Assembly: GCA_031963405.1 (NCBI GenBank)
Contig: JASSUJ010000001.1
Location: 1,178,001 to 1,242,000, forward strand
Source: JASSUD01 sp031963405
Lineage (GTDB): Bacteria; Pseudomonadota; Gammaproteobacteria; Burkholderiales; Burkholderiaceae
DNA length: 64,000 nucleotides
Direction of reading: 5' to 3'
The translations under genes and the position numbers were made by a program. The notes below the pieces were generated by a model that was not told the origin of the DNA, did no database searches, and saw nothing but the letters and a program-made list of their open reading frames with translations. Positions 44,581 to 53,065 of this stretch are shown piece after piece. How positions within the stretch are numbered: the first letter of the stretch is position 1; each line of letters starts with the position of its first letter.

Positions 44581-45738
44581 TTATTGAGCACTTGATGGAT
44601 AGAGCACATACTGATTGCTGTCTTTACTCAATAATTGCATCAGTTTTGGATGAACAAAAAGCTTTTCTTTACCGTATTGCATTTCATGCAGCACACCCAC
44701 TTTAACTAGATCTTTTAGATAACGTGAGGCTGCTTGCCGTTGTGCGATATTTTTTTCCACGAGATTGGCAATGCGGCAATAGGGTTGCTCGAAGATGACA
44801 TCGACGAGTTCACGGCTATATATTTTGGGTAAGTGCGCCCGCACATATTCGGTGGTGTGCTCGGCCAAGCCGCGAATTGCAGCGATTTTAGCGCTCGTCC
44901 AGCGCGATGTTTCTGCCACTGCCTGTAGCATAAATAACAACCACGGCTCCCAAGCTTGAGCACTGGTTACTTCCAGTAGTAGGCGGTAATAATCTGCTTT
45001 GTACGCAATGATGTAGCGACTGAGGTAAAGAATAGGAAGAGTAAGCAGCTCGGCTTGTATCAAATAGAGCGTGTTGAGTACGCGGCCGGTACGGCCATTA
45101 CCATCTAGGAACGGATGTATGGCTTCGAATTGGTAATGACCCACTGCCATACGAATTAAAGGATCCAATTCTGTTTGCGTATGTAAAAAACACTCCCAGT
45201 TGGCGAGCAAATCCCGTAGATGCGCTTCGCCTTCAGGTGGGGTATAAATGACCTCGCCCGTTTTATCATTATTCAACTGAGTACCCCCTATACGGCGGAT
45301 ATCCATCTCTACGCCTTTAAGCGTGCTGCAAATCTGTACAGCGGTGGCAGTACAAAGAGGCCGATCTTGTAATGATAAGTAGCCCCGCTGCAGCGCTGAG
45401 CGGTAGCGCAATGCCTCTTTAGTAGCATGATCCGTGACGCTATCGCCTTGTGCGTGCTGAAATAATTTATCGGTCGTGGTGACAATATTTTCGATCTCAG
45501 AACTGTCTTTGGCTTCAAGCAGTGGGATGGTATTGATTAGCATTGTCTGATTGGGAATTAACTCAGCTGCTTGCTTTAATTCGGCAAGCGCTGCCCGTGC
45601 AGTAATGCATGCTTTGAGTACAGTCTTGCTTTCTAGGTCATGCGTGGGGGGTAATTTAGGCAGTTGCTTGTAGGGAATATTGGGCTGCCAAAAAAAGGGA
45701 TGCTCTTCTTTACCGTATGCGTTAGGCGTGTTCTTCAT
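44581..45738 (-). CDS. Fic-domain protein with C-terminal winged helix
   Basis: Fic enzymes transfer AMP (or other phosphate-containing groups) to target proteins. The 385 residues hold a Fic_N-type region with SSEIEN (about 79-84), matching the (S/T)xxxE(G/N) inhibitory motif of class II Fic proteins. The catalytic HPFLDGNGRTGR lies near 207-218. A C-terminal winged-helix-like domain (about 300-375, RQAASRYLKDLVKVGVL … KEKLFVHPKL) follows. All catalytic residues are intact, so it should be active when inhibition is relieved. Inverted TGTCG repeats upstream suggest that the winged helix binds its own promoter. It could be a stand-alone regulator rather than a secreted effector. Confidence 0.9.
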   Translation of the reverse strand: MKNTPNAYGKEEHPFFWQPNIPYKQLPKLPPTHDLESKTVLKACITARAALAELKQAAELIPNQTMLINTIPLLEAKDSSEIENIVTTTDKLFQHAQGDSVTDHATKEALRYRSALQRGYLSLQDRPLCTATAVQICSTLKGVEMDIRRIGGTQLNNDKTGEVIYTPPEGEAHLRDLLANWECFLHTQTELDPLIRMAVGHYQFEAIHPFLDGNGRTGRVLNTLYLIQAELLTLPILYLSRYIIAYKADYYRLLLEVTSAQAWEPWLLFMLQAVAETSRWTSAKIAAIRGLAEHTTEYVRAHLPKIYSRELVDVIFEQPYCRIANLVEKNIAQRQAASRYLKDLVKVGVLHEMQYGKEKLFVHPKLMQLLSKDSNQYVLYPSSAQ

Positions 45739-45765
45739 CTTGTAGATTGCAACTTTCTCTTACGT

Positions 45766-45842
45766 CATGTCGTTATTTTTAATAAATAACGACATGTTAT
45801 CAGATCATGTCGCTGCCAACGACACATTATCCTTATATGTCG
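45766..45842. promoter_or_regulatory. TGTCG/CGACA inverted-repeat operator array upstream of fic
   Basis: A perfect 13-bp inverted repeat CATGTCGTTATTT / AAATAACGACATG with a 5-nt centre (45766-45796) starts 28 bp from the fic ATG. A second, shorter pair TGTCG…CGACA (45808-45824) and a lone TGTCG (45838-45842) follow. The repeated half-site and spacing look like a protein-binding array, not a terminator. Confidence 0.7.
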
Positions 45843-45912
45843 CAATAATTAAATTAATGAGACATATAGGGATAGGTAAACAGTATGTGCATTTGCTAAT
45901 AGACTATTTAGG

Positions 45913-45976
45913 AAACCTCTGCATAAGCCCTGTAGCAAGGAGGCATGACACCGCTACAGGGCTTATGCAGAGGTTT
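45913..45976. repeat. Short perfect palindromic repeat (CTGCATAAGC arm type)
   Basis: Perfect 24-bp arms that contain CCTCTGCATAAGCCC, around a 16-nt loop (AAGGAGGCATGACACC); a run of T follows. The arms match the type at 27631-27760, but the GTAC core is missing, so it is a deletion form. It may act as terminator. Confidence 0.75.
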
Positions 45977-46129
45977 TTTAGTTTTTTCTGAATAAATTAT
46001 TTTTTAAATTTATCAAAAAACAGCAGCCAAAGAACGCTTAATGAATAGGTAAATTCATGGGCTGTTAACGCACAAACAGGGATATTGAGGGTAAAAAAGT
46101 GAATCCCTATTTTGCAGAATAGTCAGCAT

Positions 46130-46190
46130 CATCCGATTGGTGGGGCGTTATGCCTCGCTGCCTGCCCAGCTTATGCAAACCCTCTTCAGA
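46130..46190. repeat. Right half of a palindromic repeat
   Basis: GGGGCGTTATGCCTCGC followed by CAGCTTATGCAAACCCTCTTC matches the right half of the CTGCATAAGC type. No matching left arm is seen. It abuts the hemerythrin stop codon. Confidence 0.45.
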
Positions 46191-46691
46191 TTATTTCTGC
46201 GCAACGGCATCAAGTTTATTTTGAAGTTGAGTTTTCCTGCTCGCAATACGTTGGCCAAGCTCTTGCAGATCAAGCTTCGTTTTACGTAGAGATGGAAATA
46301 GGTCTTCCTCTTCTTCTTTAACGTGATGCGTCACATTTTCTGTTAGCACTTGAAAAGTTGCGTCGAAGCCCTCGTCACGCGGGGTGAGTTTGGTGAATTT
46401 TTCAATCAGCATTTTTACCAGATAATGCTCGACGTAAGCTTCTTCTACTTGTTTCACCCCTTCTTCTGCAAGCGCTTTTTTAGCCGCAGGATAAAGAATT
46501 TCCTCTTCGATCATGGTATGAATCGTCAGCTCCTCGCAAGCGCGTTTCACGAGCGCGGTCTTCTGAGCATCGCCAGTTGCATGTTCAAATTCATCAAAGA
46601 TTTTTTCAACCGTGCGGTGGTCTGCCTCAAGTAAGGACAGGCCATCTTGCGCTTTTTTATCGGATGCTTGGGAGGTAGGGGTAGATTGCAT
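46191..46691 (-). CDS. Hemerythrin HHE cation-binding domain protein
   Basis: Four-helix di-iron protein. The 166 residues show the HHE ligands in order: DHRTVEKIFDEFE, HTMIEEEILYP, EHYLVKMLIEK and HHVKEEEEDLFPS. Such proteins serve in oxygen, nitric oxide or iron handling in the cytoplasm. The N-terminal 20 residues are polar and variable. The ATG at 46691 has GGACACC upstream rather than a strong Shine-Dalgarno. It is monocistronic. A physiological role cannot be assigned from sequence. Confidence 0.9.
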   Translation of the reverse strand: MQSTPTSQASDKKAQDGLSLLEADHRTVEKIFDEFEHATGDAQKTALVKRACEELTIHTMIEEEILYPAAKKALAEEGVKQVEEAYVEHYLVKMLIEKFTKLTPRDEGFDATFQVLTENVTHHVKEEEEDLFPSLRKTKLDLQELGQRIASRKTQLQNKLDAVAQK

Positions 46692-46851
46692 AGTGGTGTC
46701 CTTCAGATGAGTTGACAGCTTATCTAAGCAATCTTAATGCCCGCGTAAGCTGCCAACTCTGCACCACTAGCTAGACGCTAGGTTTTATCTTTTTGAAATA
46801 CTTCTTAGAACAGGTTCTTAATTGACTGAGCAGATCTATGACTGCACAGCT

Positions 46852-47580
46852 TCAATGCTGCATGCGCACGGTACCTGATACTGATACGCTAACCGTCTCT
46901 TTGCCAGCTTCGAGCGGCACTTCACTCTCTGCATCCGCTGCACGCGCAGAAGAGAAGGCTGCCATCATCATCGGCTCAGGTATGCTCATGCCATTTTGCT
47001 GGATGTTCACGTCAATAATGGCATAGTTGCTGTAACCAAAAGCTTGCGACGCTAGTTTTGCTTGTTCACGAAACTCAGTAATCGCATTAGCAATAAGCTT
47101 TGACTGTGCTTCACGCCGAGCTTTAGGTGACAGAGAAAAACGTACTGCGCTAATTTGCATAATTGGCGACAGGCGTCCGGCGAGTTGAGAAATGGCAGCA
47201 AAGTCAGTTGACTCTAGGCGTAATTCAGTACGGCCGCGCCAGTTTTTAATGCGGTTGTCACGATCAGTCACGGGACGCACAGTAAAAGTGCCCGTTTGTG
47301 CTGACACTTTATTTTGCGATCTCGTAATACGTAAGACTTGGTCGGTTTTTTGTTTGAGCGTAGTCGTCAAAGAAGCGGGGTCAGTGCCCTGCTGTTCAAA
47401 GAAAAGAGTGATGTGCGAGATATCCTGCGGCACTTGAGTGCTAGTTTGTGCGCTAAGCGATAATTTATCAGACGCATTAAGCGCATCTGCATCCTTCGCT
47501 GAGTCAGCTTGCGCGGGCACAGTCAGACAAGTCAGTGCAGCGAGCAAAAACCACTGTGCAGTCAGCATTCTTTTAATCAT
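46852..47580 (-). CDS. SIMPL-domain (DUF541) periplasmic protein
   Basis: The 242 residues open with a signal peptide (MIKRMLTAQWFLLAALTCLTVPAQA). The mature part has the DUF541 pattern: LSLSAQTSTQVPQDISHITLF, then the alternating strands and helices around KNWRGRTELRLES, and a C-terminal strand ETVSVSVSGTVRM. The family is periplasmic, of uncertain role (linked to oxidative stress in E. coli YggE). It is preceded by the 6S RNA terminator. A 160-bp gap follows to the hemerythrin gene. Confidence 0.88.
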   Translation of the reverse strand: MIKRMLTAQWFLLAALTCLTVPAQADSAKDADALNASDKLSLSAQTSTQVPQDISHITLFFEQQGTDPASLTTTLKQKTDQVLRITRSQNKVSAQTGTFTVRPVTDRDNRIKNWRGRTELRLESTDFAAISQLAGRLSPIMQISAVRFSLSPKARREAQSKLIANAITEFREQAKLASQAFGYSNYAIIDVNIQQNGMSIPEPMMMAAFSSARAADAESEVPLEAGKETVSVSVSGTVRMQH

Positions 47581-47604
47581 TTCCGAGCCTTGTGGGTTAC
47601 GTTA

Positions 47605-47640
47605 TGAAAAAACGGCACCGGAAAAATCCGGTGCCGCACA
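47605..47640 (-). terminator. Terminator of 6S RNA transcript
   Basis: On the minus strand CGGCACCGGA / TCCGGTGCCG with a 4-nt loop, followed by TTTTTT. It lies directly after the 6S RNA and 25 bp before the SIMPL gene. Confidence 0.9.
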
Positions 47641-47650
47641 ATTAAGTTCC

Positions 47651-47832
47651 CCACCTTGGCCGCTAAGGCCACGATCCTGAACCTAAGGGTCCAAGTGGTC
47701 GCAGTTAGAAGCATTTCAGGTACATCGCTGTTACTACTGGATGCGCACTTCCATGCTACAAATTACCGCAACCTTTTCATCGTAATATTGATTCAAGGAT
47801 TTTTTGACCCTCGCAAACCAGGCAGGGAAACC
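47651..47832 (-). ncRNA. ssrS: 6S RNA
   Basis: Housekeeping-sigma RNA polymerase inhibitor. On the minus strand the 5' end (about TTTCCCTGCCTGG) pairs with the 3' end (CCAAGGTGGGGAA). The stretch AACTGCGACCACTTGGACCC … GGTTCAGG resembles the 3' part of E. coli 6S RNA. It lies immediately downstream of zapA, the standard proteobacterial location, and is followed by a strong terminator. Ends are estimated from pairing, to within about 10 nt. Confidence 0.85.
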
Positions 47833-47883
47833 GTACAAGCTATCTACCTCAACTAGGAACCGCGCTATATTTCCTCTTACTTC

Positions 47884-48228
47884 CTATGCTGCTGTATTGC
47901 TCTGTTCTGTATTGCTGTGCTCTATATTGCTCTGCTTTATCGCTGTGTCTATTTGTTGATTCATGTTTTGCATTGTACGCTGGATTTCTGCAACTGGAAA
48001 TGCCTCACCATGATGCACACTTTGTTGCAGTTTGAGCAATTCAGAAGCAATAGCTAACGCTGCCATCACGGCTAATCGATCAGCGCCGCGGATTGAGCGC
48101 TCGCTCAATTCACGCATTTTTTCATCCACCAGCACGGCCGATTTAAGCAGCACCGCTTCATCTGCTGGTGCACAGACAAGCCGATAAGGCTGACCAAGAA
48201 TTTCTACTTCGACTTGTTTATTTGTCAT
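47884..48228 (-). CDS. zapA: Cell division protein ZapA
   Basis: Z-ring stabiliser that bundles FtsZ filaments. The 114 residues begin MTNKQVEVEILGQPYRLVCAP; the N-terminal fold and helix with MRELSERSIRGADRLAVMAAL match the ZapA family, then a coiled-coil. A polar tail with repeated NTEQSN is an odd low-complexity end. It lies 96 bp downstream of the zapB-like gene and upstream of 6S RNA, both usual. Confidence 0.92.
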   Translation of the reverse strand: MTNKQVEVEILGQPYRLVCAPADEAVLLKSAVLVDEKMRELSERSIRGADRLAVMAALAIASELLKLQQSVHHGEAFPVAEIQRTMQNMNQQIDTAIKQSNIEHSNTEQSNTAA

Positions 48229-48324
48229 GCTTTATCTCTTTCGTTAAGAAACTTTGAATAAACCCAAAGTCGTGCACTAACTTTTTTGCGTGCGATTGAC
48301 TCAATGTTTCCCGATTTTTCTCAA

Positions 48325-48615
48325 TTAAGGCAGCAGCTTAGGCTGATGATCTGTTTCTTTAGCCTCACACAGGCTTTCAAGCACGGCATTTAAACGTATT
48401 TGCGTATCTTCAACTTTCGCCGTCAATATATTGCGCTCATGCCGCAACGTTTCGAATTCTTCTCGCAAAGTATCGCGTTGGCTGCGTGTTTCTTCAAGCG
48501 TTGTGCAAGCTTGCGCAAACCTTTGCTGCAACTCATGCAAATCGTGCTGATAGCGGCTGTTAATTTCAATCAGCCGCTGAATATTTTGCGCTAGTAAATT
48601 AAGTTCATTAAGCAT
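48325..48615 (-). CDS. zapB: ZapB-like coiled-coil protein (TIGR02449 type)
   Basis: The 96 residues are almost entirely coiled coil (LNELNLLAQNIQRLIEINSRY … LREEFETLRHERNILTAKVED). This is the small division-associated protein found next to zapA in betaproteobacteria. In E. coli ZapB links ZapA-bound Z-rings to MatP. The assignment rests on size, coiled coil and position. The symbol is used loosely. Confidence 0.75.
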   Translation of the reverse strand: MLNELNLLAQNIQRLIEINSRYQHDLHELQQRFAQACTTLEETRSQRDTLREEFETLRHERNILTAKVEDTQIRLNAVLESLCEAKETDHQPKLLP

Positions 48616-48791
48616 GGGGTGGCATTCTCATAAGATGTCGCATTTTAACGCTGAATCGGCGTACTTTCTAAGGGCAAAAAGCTGGGTAAAGAATTATCTC
48701 GCTCATTTATTTCTCTAATCTCGTTAGTCTCGCGTATTGAGCCGGTGAGATTTTATATTTGGCACGCATAACTTGAAACAAATGGATCTTC

Positions 48792-48820
48792 TTGACGCTC
48801 CTAAAGCGCACTCCTACACT
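48792..48820 (+). promoter_or_regulatory. Sigma-70 promoter of the TonB receptor gene
   Basis: TTGACG (48792-48797), 17-bp spacer, TACACT (48815-48820). It predicts a leader of about 20 nt before the ATG at 48846, too short to hold a cobalamin riboswitch. Confidence 0.55.
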
Positions 48821-48845
48821 TGCGCCTTTTTTCAAGGTTTTTCTG

Positions 48846-50786
48846 ATGCGCCCTTTGCTCGCAGCTACTGGACTGCTGTTTTTTAGCAGCATGCCACTAC
48901 TTGGGGTTGCCCAATCTGCGGCCTCTGCAACAGGAGCTATTGCTGCATCTGCAGTTGCAAACTGCGCCACCTGTCAACCGGCTACCGTATCAAACCACAT
49001 CGAGGGTGCCGAAGTCACGGATGATCAACCGCTGGAAACGATTGTCGTCACCGCCTCACGCCTTGCTCAACGCGCTGATAATACGCTAGCCCAAACTACC
49101 TCTTTTGATGCAAAAACAATCGCTGCGAGCAGTGCTATCGATTTGCCCGCCTTATTGCCTTTCGCAACCGGCGCGCAGATTGTACGAAACGGCAGTATTG
49201 GTGCTGCCAATAGCTTTTATTTACGCGGGGCTAACACCACACAAACTTTGGTTTTAATGGATGGCATACGACTTGATTCAGCAAGTCTTGGCAATGTGCA
49301 ATTGTCGCAGCTCATGCTGGATGAAGTGGAGCGGGTTGAAGTCGTCAGTGGCAATGTTTCCGCCTTATATGGCTCAAATGCCATTGGTGGCGTGGTACAA
49401 ATTTTTACCAAACAAGGTAGCCCCTCGTCTTCCAAGCCTGAAATCTCGCTGGAATATGGCAGCTACAATACGCAACGGCAACGTGCTGCTATCACTGGTT
49501 CTTTTGACGCGGCCGGTGACACAACCTTTCATCTCGGCTACTCACACTTGCTCACAGATGGCTTTTCTGCCCTCAACCCGCACAAAGTCCCAAACGCGAA
49601 TCCAGACGACCACGGCTTTAGTAATACCAGCCTGAGTATGGCCTTACAACATAGATTCAACTCAGACTGGGATGCTGGCCTGCGCTTTTACGAATCACAA
49701 GGCGTATTTAACTTCAATAATGCCTTCGGCCTACCGACTGATATCAATCGCGCGAAAAATCGTGTGCGCGTATTTTCTGCTTTTGTTAATGGCCAGCTCA
49801 ATGAGCACTGGCTAACACGGTTGATTGCTGCCAGCAGTGAAGATCACAGCACCAACCTGCTTAATCACACTGTTAACGGCCGTTTTAATACAAGCAACTA
49901 TCAATTCACTTGGCAAAATGAGTTCACTCTCAGCGACTTGCAAAAAGTGTTGTTCGGTTATGAGCATTTAATCCAGCGGCTGGCTTCTGATGCATATGCG
50001 GCGCCTGCCAGAGAAGTAGATTCTAGCTTCGCTGGCTACCAAGCCGAGCTTGGCCCACATCAATTCCAATTAAATCTGCGGCGCGATCAATATACCGATT
50101 TTGGCAACGCACATAGTTACTATGCTGGCTACGGTTACGCTTTAGATAAATACTGGAAACTCATTACCAGTATTTCCAACGCCTTTCGAGCACCTGCTTT
50201 TAACGACCTCTATTACCCAGGCTATGGCAATCCCGCCTTACGGCCTGAGCGCAGCCACTCAGCAGAAGTCGCCTTGCAATACAGCTCCCCAACACTCGGC
50301 ATACTACGCGTTACAGCCTTTCAGACCTATTACCGTGATCTCATCGAATCGGCACAAGTCTCCCCTGGCATTTATCATGCGCAGAATGTTGGACGTGCCA
50401 AGATACAGGGCGTTGAAACCTCATTAAATAGCCGTGTGCTACAGAATGAAATACGCTTCACCGCTACTGCGCAAAATCCAGTTGATCAAAAGCAGGGCAC
50501 GGTCTTACCGCGACGCGCTCGTCATTTTGCTGCGCTCAGCATCACCCGCCCTTTTGCTGGCTGGCGTGTTGGCGGCGAATGGTTAGCCAGCGGCCCTCGT
50601 GATGATAGTGGCACACACCTTGGTGGATATAGTCTGATTAACCTTAATGCGCGTTACAACATAAACAAAGCATGGTATGTCGCAGCACGCCTCGAAAATT
50701 TACTTAACAAGCAATATGAGCTTGCCTACGCATATCAGACGCCACAGCGTAGCGCATACCTTATGCTTGGCTGGCAACCCCATTAA
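48846..50786 (+). CDS. btuB: TonB-dependent outer-membrane receptor, BtuB type
   Basis: High-affinity outer-membrane importer, most like the vitamin B12 receptor BtuB. The start is ATG 48846 with AAGG upstream; an upstream TTG in frame at 48792 sits in the promoter. About 646 residues: signal peptide, TonB box ETIVVTASRL, plug domain (SFYLRGANTTQTLVLMDGIR, ALYGSNAIGGVVQIFTKQ), and a 22-strand barrel ending in SAYLMLGW. The following permease and ATPase support B12 or corrinoid as substrate; siderophore uptake is the alternative. No riboswitch is seen. Confidence 0.88.
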   Translation: MRPLLAATGLLFFSSMPLLGVAQSAASATGAIAASAVANCATCQPATVSNHIEGAEVTDDQPLETIVVTASRLAQRADNTLAQTTSFDAKTIAASSAIDLPALLPFATGAQIVRNGSIGAANSFYLRGANTTQTLVLMDGIRLDSASLGNVQLSQLMLDEVERVEVVSGNVSALYGSNAIGGVVQIFTKQGSPSSSKPEISLEYGSYNTQRQRAAITGSFDAAGDTTFHLGYSHLLTDGFSALNPHKVPNANPDDHGFSNTSLSMALQHRFNSDWDAGLRFYESQGVFNFNNAFGLPTDINRAKNRVRVFSAFVNGQLNEHWLTRLIAASSEDHSTNLLNHTVNGRFNTSNYQFTWQNEFTLSDLQKVLFGYEHLIQRLASDAYAAPAREVDSSFAGYQAELGPHQFQLNLRRDQYTDFGNAHSYYAGYGYALDKYWKLITSISNAFRAPAFNDLYYPGYGNPALRPERSHSAEVALQYSSPTLGILRVTAFQTYYRDLIESAQVSPGIYHAQNVGRAKIQGVETSLNSRVLQNEIRFTATAQNPVDQKQGTVLPRRARHFAALSITRPFAGWRVGGEWLASGPRDDSGTHLGGYSLINLNARYNINKAWYVAARLENLLNKQYELAYAYQTPQRSAYLMLGWQPH

Positions 50787-50903
50787 AAAATCGTTTGCGA
50801 TCTTCAAAAGTGGATTGTGCTGGGGCTCAACTCAAGGTTGATTTTTTGAGCTCGTAAACAGGTTGTGAGGTCAGGCCTCCTTGTCCGCACTTAACGGAAT
50901 AAT

Positions 50904-51911
50904 ATGCAGCTCAAAAAAATCAGCGTGGCACGCGCCTTAGCGCTTTGGACAATACTTGCCGCCGGTGCAATATTAGTATTTGCTACCTCACTCATGCTCG
51001 GCAGCGTGCACCTACCGCCCATGCAGGTCTGGCATGCGCTGTTTGCAGATGATGCTAGCGTAGCCGCCCAAATTATCTATACCTTGCGGGTGCCACGTGC
51101 TACCGCAGGTTTCGCCAGTGGTGCATTATTAGCGCTAGCCGGTGCGTTGCTACAGGCATTGCTACGTAATCCACTCGCTGATCCTTATGTACTAGGCATA
51201 TCTGGTGGCGCTGCTAGCTTTGCGTTAGCTGCCATGATGCTGTCTTTGTCAGGGGCGGCGATTCAATCGGCTTCGTTTATCGGTGCAGTGATCGCGATTC
51301 TTTTAGTCCTAGTTGTCGCACGACGTGAATTGTGGCTAAGCGAATCACAGCATGGCTCGTCGCGCTTACTCTTAACGGGCGTCGCCCTGGCTGCTGGCTG
51401 GGGTGCAATTATTATGTTGCTCTTAACCATTGCCCCCGAACGTGCATTACGCGGCATGGTGTTTTGGCTTGCTGGCGATTTGAATGGAGTTAAACATGCC
51501 TTACCCGCTGTGATGACGTTAACCATCGCACTCGCCTTAAGCTTACCTGTCGCACCTCAACTTAATGTACTGCTGCACGGTGAAACAACTGCACGGGCAC
51601 TGGGCGTAGCCGTTACCCCGTTAAGACTACGCTTATACTTAGTCGCTTCGCTGGCTACTGCCGTCGCGGTTACGACAGCAGGCACGATTGGATTTGTCGG
51701 CTTGGTGGCGCCGCATCTATTGCGACTCGCCTACGGTAATGATCAACGTATGTTGCTGCCTGCCGCCGCGCTAGCCGGTGGCATATTGGTAATGGCCGCG
51801 GATCTGGCCGCCCGCACGTTAGCAGCCCCTGCGCAGTGGCCTGTTGGCGCACTGACGGCTCTACTAGGGGTGCCCTTGTTTCTCTGGATTTTGCTAAAAA
51901 CACGCCGATGA
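50904..51911 (+). CDS. btuC: FecCD-type ABC permease (BtuC-like)
   Basis: Inner-membrane permease of a type II ABC importer for B12 or siderophores. The 335 residues have about ten membrane segments and the family motifs LRVPRATAGFASGALLALAG, LLQALLRNPLADPYVLGISGGA, and GFVGLVAPHLLRLAYG (ATPase coupling). It lies 117 bp after the receptor gene. A B12 role is inferred from the BtuB-like gene; sequence alone does not separate it from Fe-siderophore permeases. Confidence 0.88.
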   Translation: MQLKKISVARALALWTILAAGAILVFATSLMLGSVHLPPMQVWHALFADDASVAAQIIYTLRVPRATAGFASGALLALAGALLQALLRNPLADPYVLGISGGAASFALAAMMLSLSGAAIQSASFIGAVIAILLVLVVARRELWLSESQHGSSRLLLTGVALAAGWGAIIMLLLTIAPERALRGMVFWLAGDLNGVKHALPAVMTLTIALALSLPVAPQLNVLLHGETTARALGVAVTPLRLRLYLVASLATAVAVTTAGTIGFVGLVAPHLLRLAYGNDQRMLLPAAALAGGILVMAADLAARTLAAPAQWPVGALTALLGVPLFLWILLKTRR

Positions 51912-51940
51912 TTAGGTGTCAAATAAGTGACAAATAAGCG

Positions 51941-52849
51941 ATGAATAAAGCACGTGGCGACCAGCACCACCCTGCTCTCACACCGTCTAGCTGCGCACTC
52001 ACCGAGGCGTCTAGTGGGGGGACGGCACAGCCATTTAATTCATCTACCGTGCCTGCCGCTGCCCCCTCTTCCCATACGTTGCTGACACGCTCCTTAACGG
52101 TGACAGTTGGCGCACGAAAGCTTGTCACCGATCTCTCGCAAAGCTTTTTACCCGGCGAAATGTGGTGCTTAGTGGGCCCCAACGGAGCTGGCAAAACCAC
52201 GCTCCTACATACATTAGCAGGCATGCGTTCGCCTCAACACGGCACCATTGAATTAGATGGCCGTTTGCTCAGCGCTTGGCCGCTAGCGGCTTTAGCGCAG
52301 CGGCGTGCCCTTATGCTGCAAGCCAGGCAAGCCGTATTTAATATGAATGTATTTAATACCGTATTGCTGGCCCGCCATCCTTACTTAACTGGTTGGGGCT
52401 GGGAATCCGACGAAGATCAAGCCGCCGCGCTCGCAGCCATTGAGGCGCTACAACTTACTCCGCTTACAGCACGCTTAGTCACCTCATTATCAGGCGGAGA
52501 GCAGCAACGCGTCGCGCTAGCCACCGCCCTATGCCAGCAAGCCCCTCTGCTACTGCTAGATGAACCGCTAGCCTCGCTTGACCTAGCGCATCAAATTGCC
52601 TGCCTACATCTATTGCGCGAATGGTTAAGCGCTCAACCCCATCGCACCATCATTTTCTCGTGCCACGATTTAAACCTTGCGCGCCATTTTGCTACTCACG
52701 CACTGTTGCTAGATGGCACCCACGCCATCGGCGGCCCTGTATACGATATCTTGACCCCTGACCTCATCAGTCACGCCTTCCACCACCCCTTTAAACTCGT
52801 ATGCGATGGCGATCAAGAGGCATTAATGCCAATCCTTCATTCATCTTAA
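51941..52849 (+). CDS. btuD: ABC importer ATP-binding protein (BtuD/FecE-like)
   Basis: Energises the permease just upstream. Walker A is GPNGAGKTT, the signature LSGGEQQRV, Walker B LLLLDEPLASLD, and the switch His is in FSCHDLNL. The 302 residues include about 45 extra at the N-terminus, rich in Ser/Thr/Pro, before the first ABC strand; an internal start may be the true one. 29 bp separate it from btuC. No periplasmic binding protein follows; the next gene is recN. Confidence 0.88.
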   Translation: MNKARGDQHHPALTPSSCALTEASSGGTAQPFNSSTVPAAAPSSHTLLTRSLTVTVGARKLVTDLSQSFLPGEMWCLVGPNGAGKTTLLHTLAGMRSPQHGTIELDGRLLSAWPLAALAQRRALMLQARQAVFNMNVFNTVLLARHPYLTGWGWESDEDQAAALAAIEALQLTPLTARLVTSLSGGEQQRVALATALCQQAPLLLLDEPLASLDLAHQIACLHLLREWLSAQPHRTIIFSCHDLNLARHFATHALLLDGTHAIGGPVYDILTPDLISHAFHHPFKLVCDGDQEALMPILHSS

Positions 52850-52933
52850 AAGACACTCAAGCAACACAACAATTCTTACCCACAACCCCCGCCCAATCTG
52901 ATAGCCTTTTGAGAAAAATTTACAAACAACCCA

Positions 52934-53049
52934 GGGAAGGGTTGTATAGGTTGGAGGGCAAGGAATGCCTTTGCTGCCAGTACGTTAGTACAAGAAGAGA
53001 TTAAATGCGGTCGGCATGACGCCGCCATCCGACCTATACAACCCTTCCC
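52934..53049. repeat. GTAC-core palindromic repeat upstream of recN
   Basis: Perfect 17-bp arms GGGAAGGGTTGTATAGG / CCTATACAACCCTTCCC. The core holds GCAAGGAATGCC, CAGTACGTTAGTAC and GGCATGACGCC. It lies 17 bp before the recN start codon, so the recN message could begin inside or just after it. Confidence 0.8.
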
Positions 53050-53065
53050 GAAAGCTAGGCTTAGC

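Larger units (their letters stand above)
45739..46190. other. Intergenic region fic / hemerythrin gene
   Basis: No gene. It holds the TGTCG operator array (45766-45842), a short perfect palindromic repeat (45913-45976), and a half repeat against the hemerythrin stop codon (46130-46190). Confidence 0.6.

Noticed and set aside
45766..45796. The perfect inverted repeat before fic read as a terminator
   Set aside because: There is no T-run in either direction, and further half-sites beside it fit an operator better.
48616..48845. Possible cobalamin riboswitch upstream of the BtuB-like gene
   Set aside because: I looked for the B12-box and the conserved adenosyl-binding core and found neither. 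A sigma-70 promoter sits just before the start.
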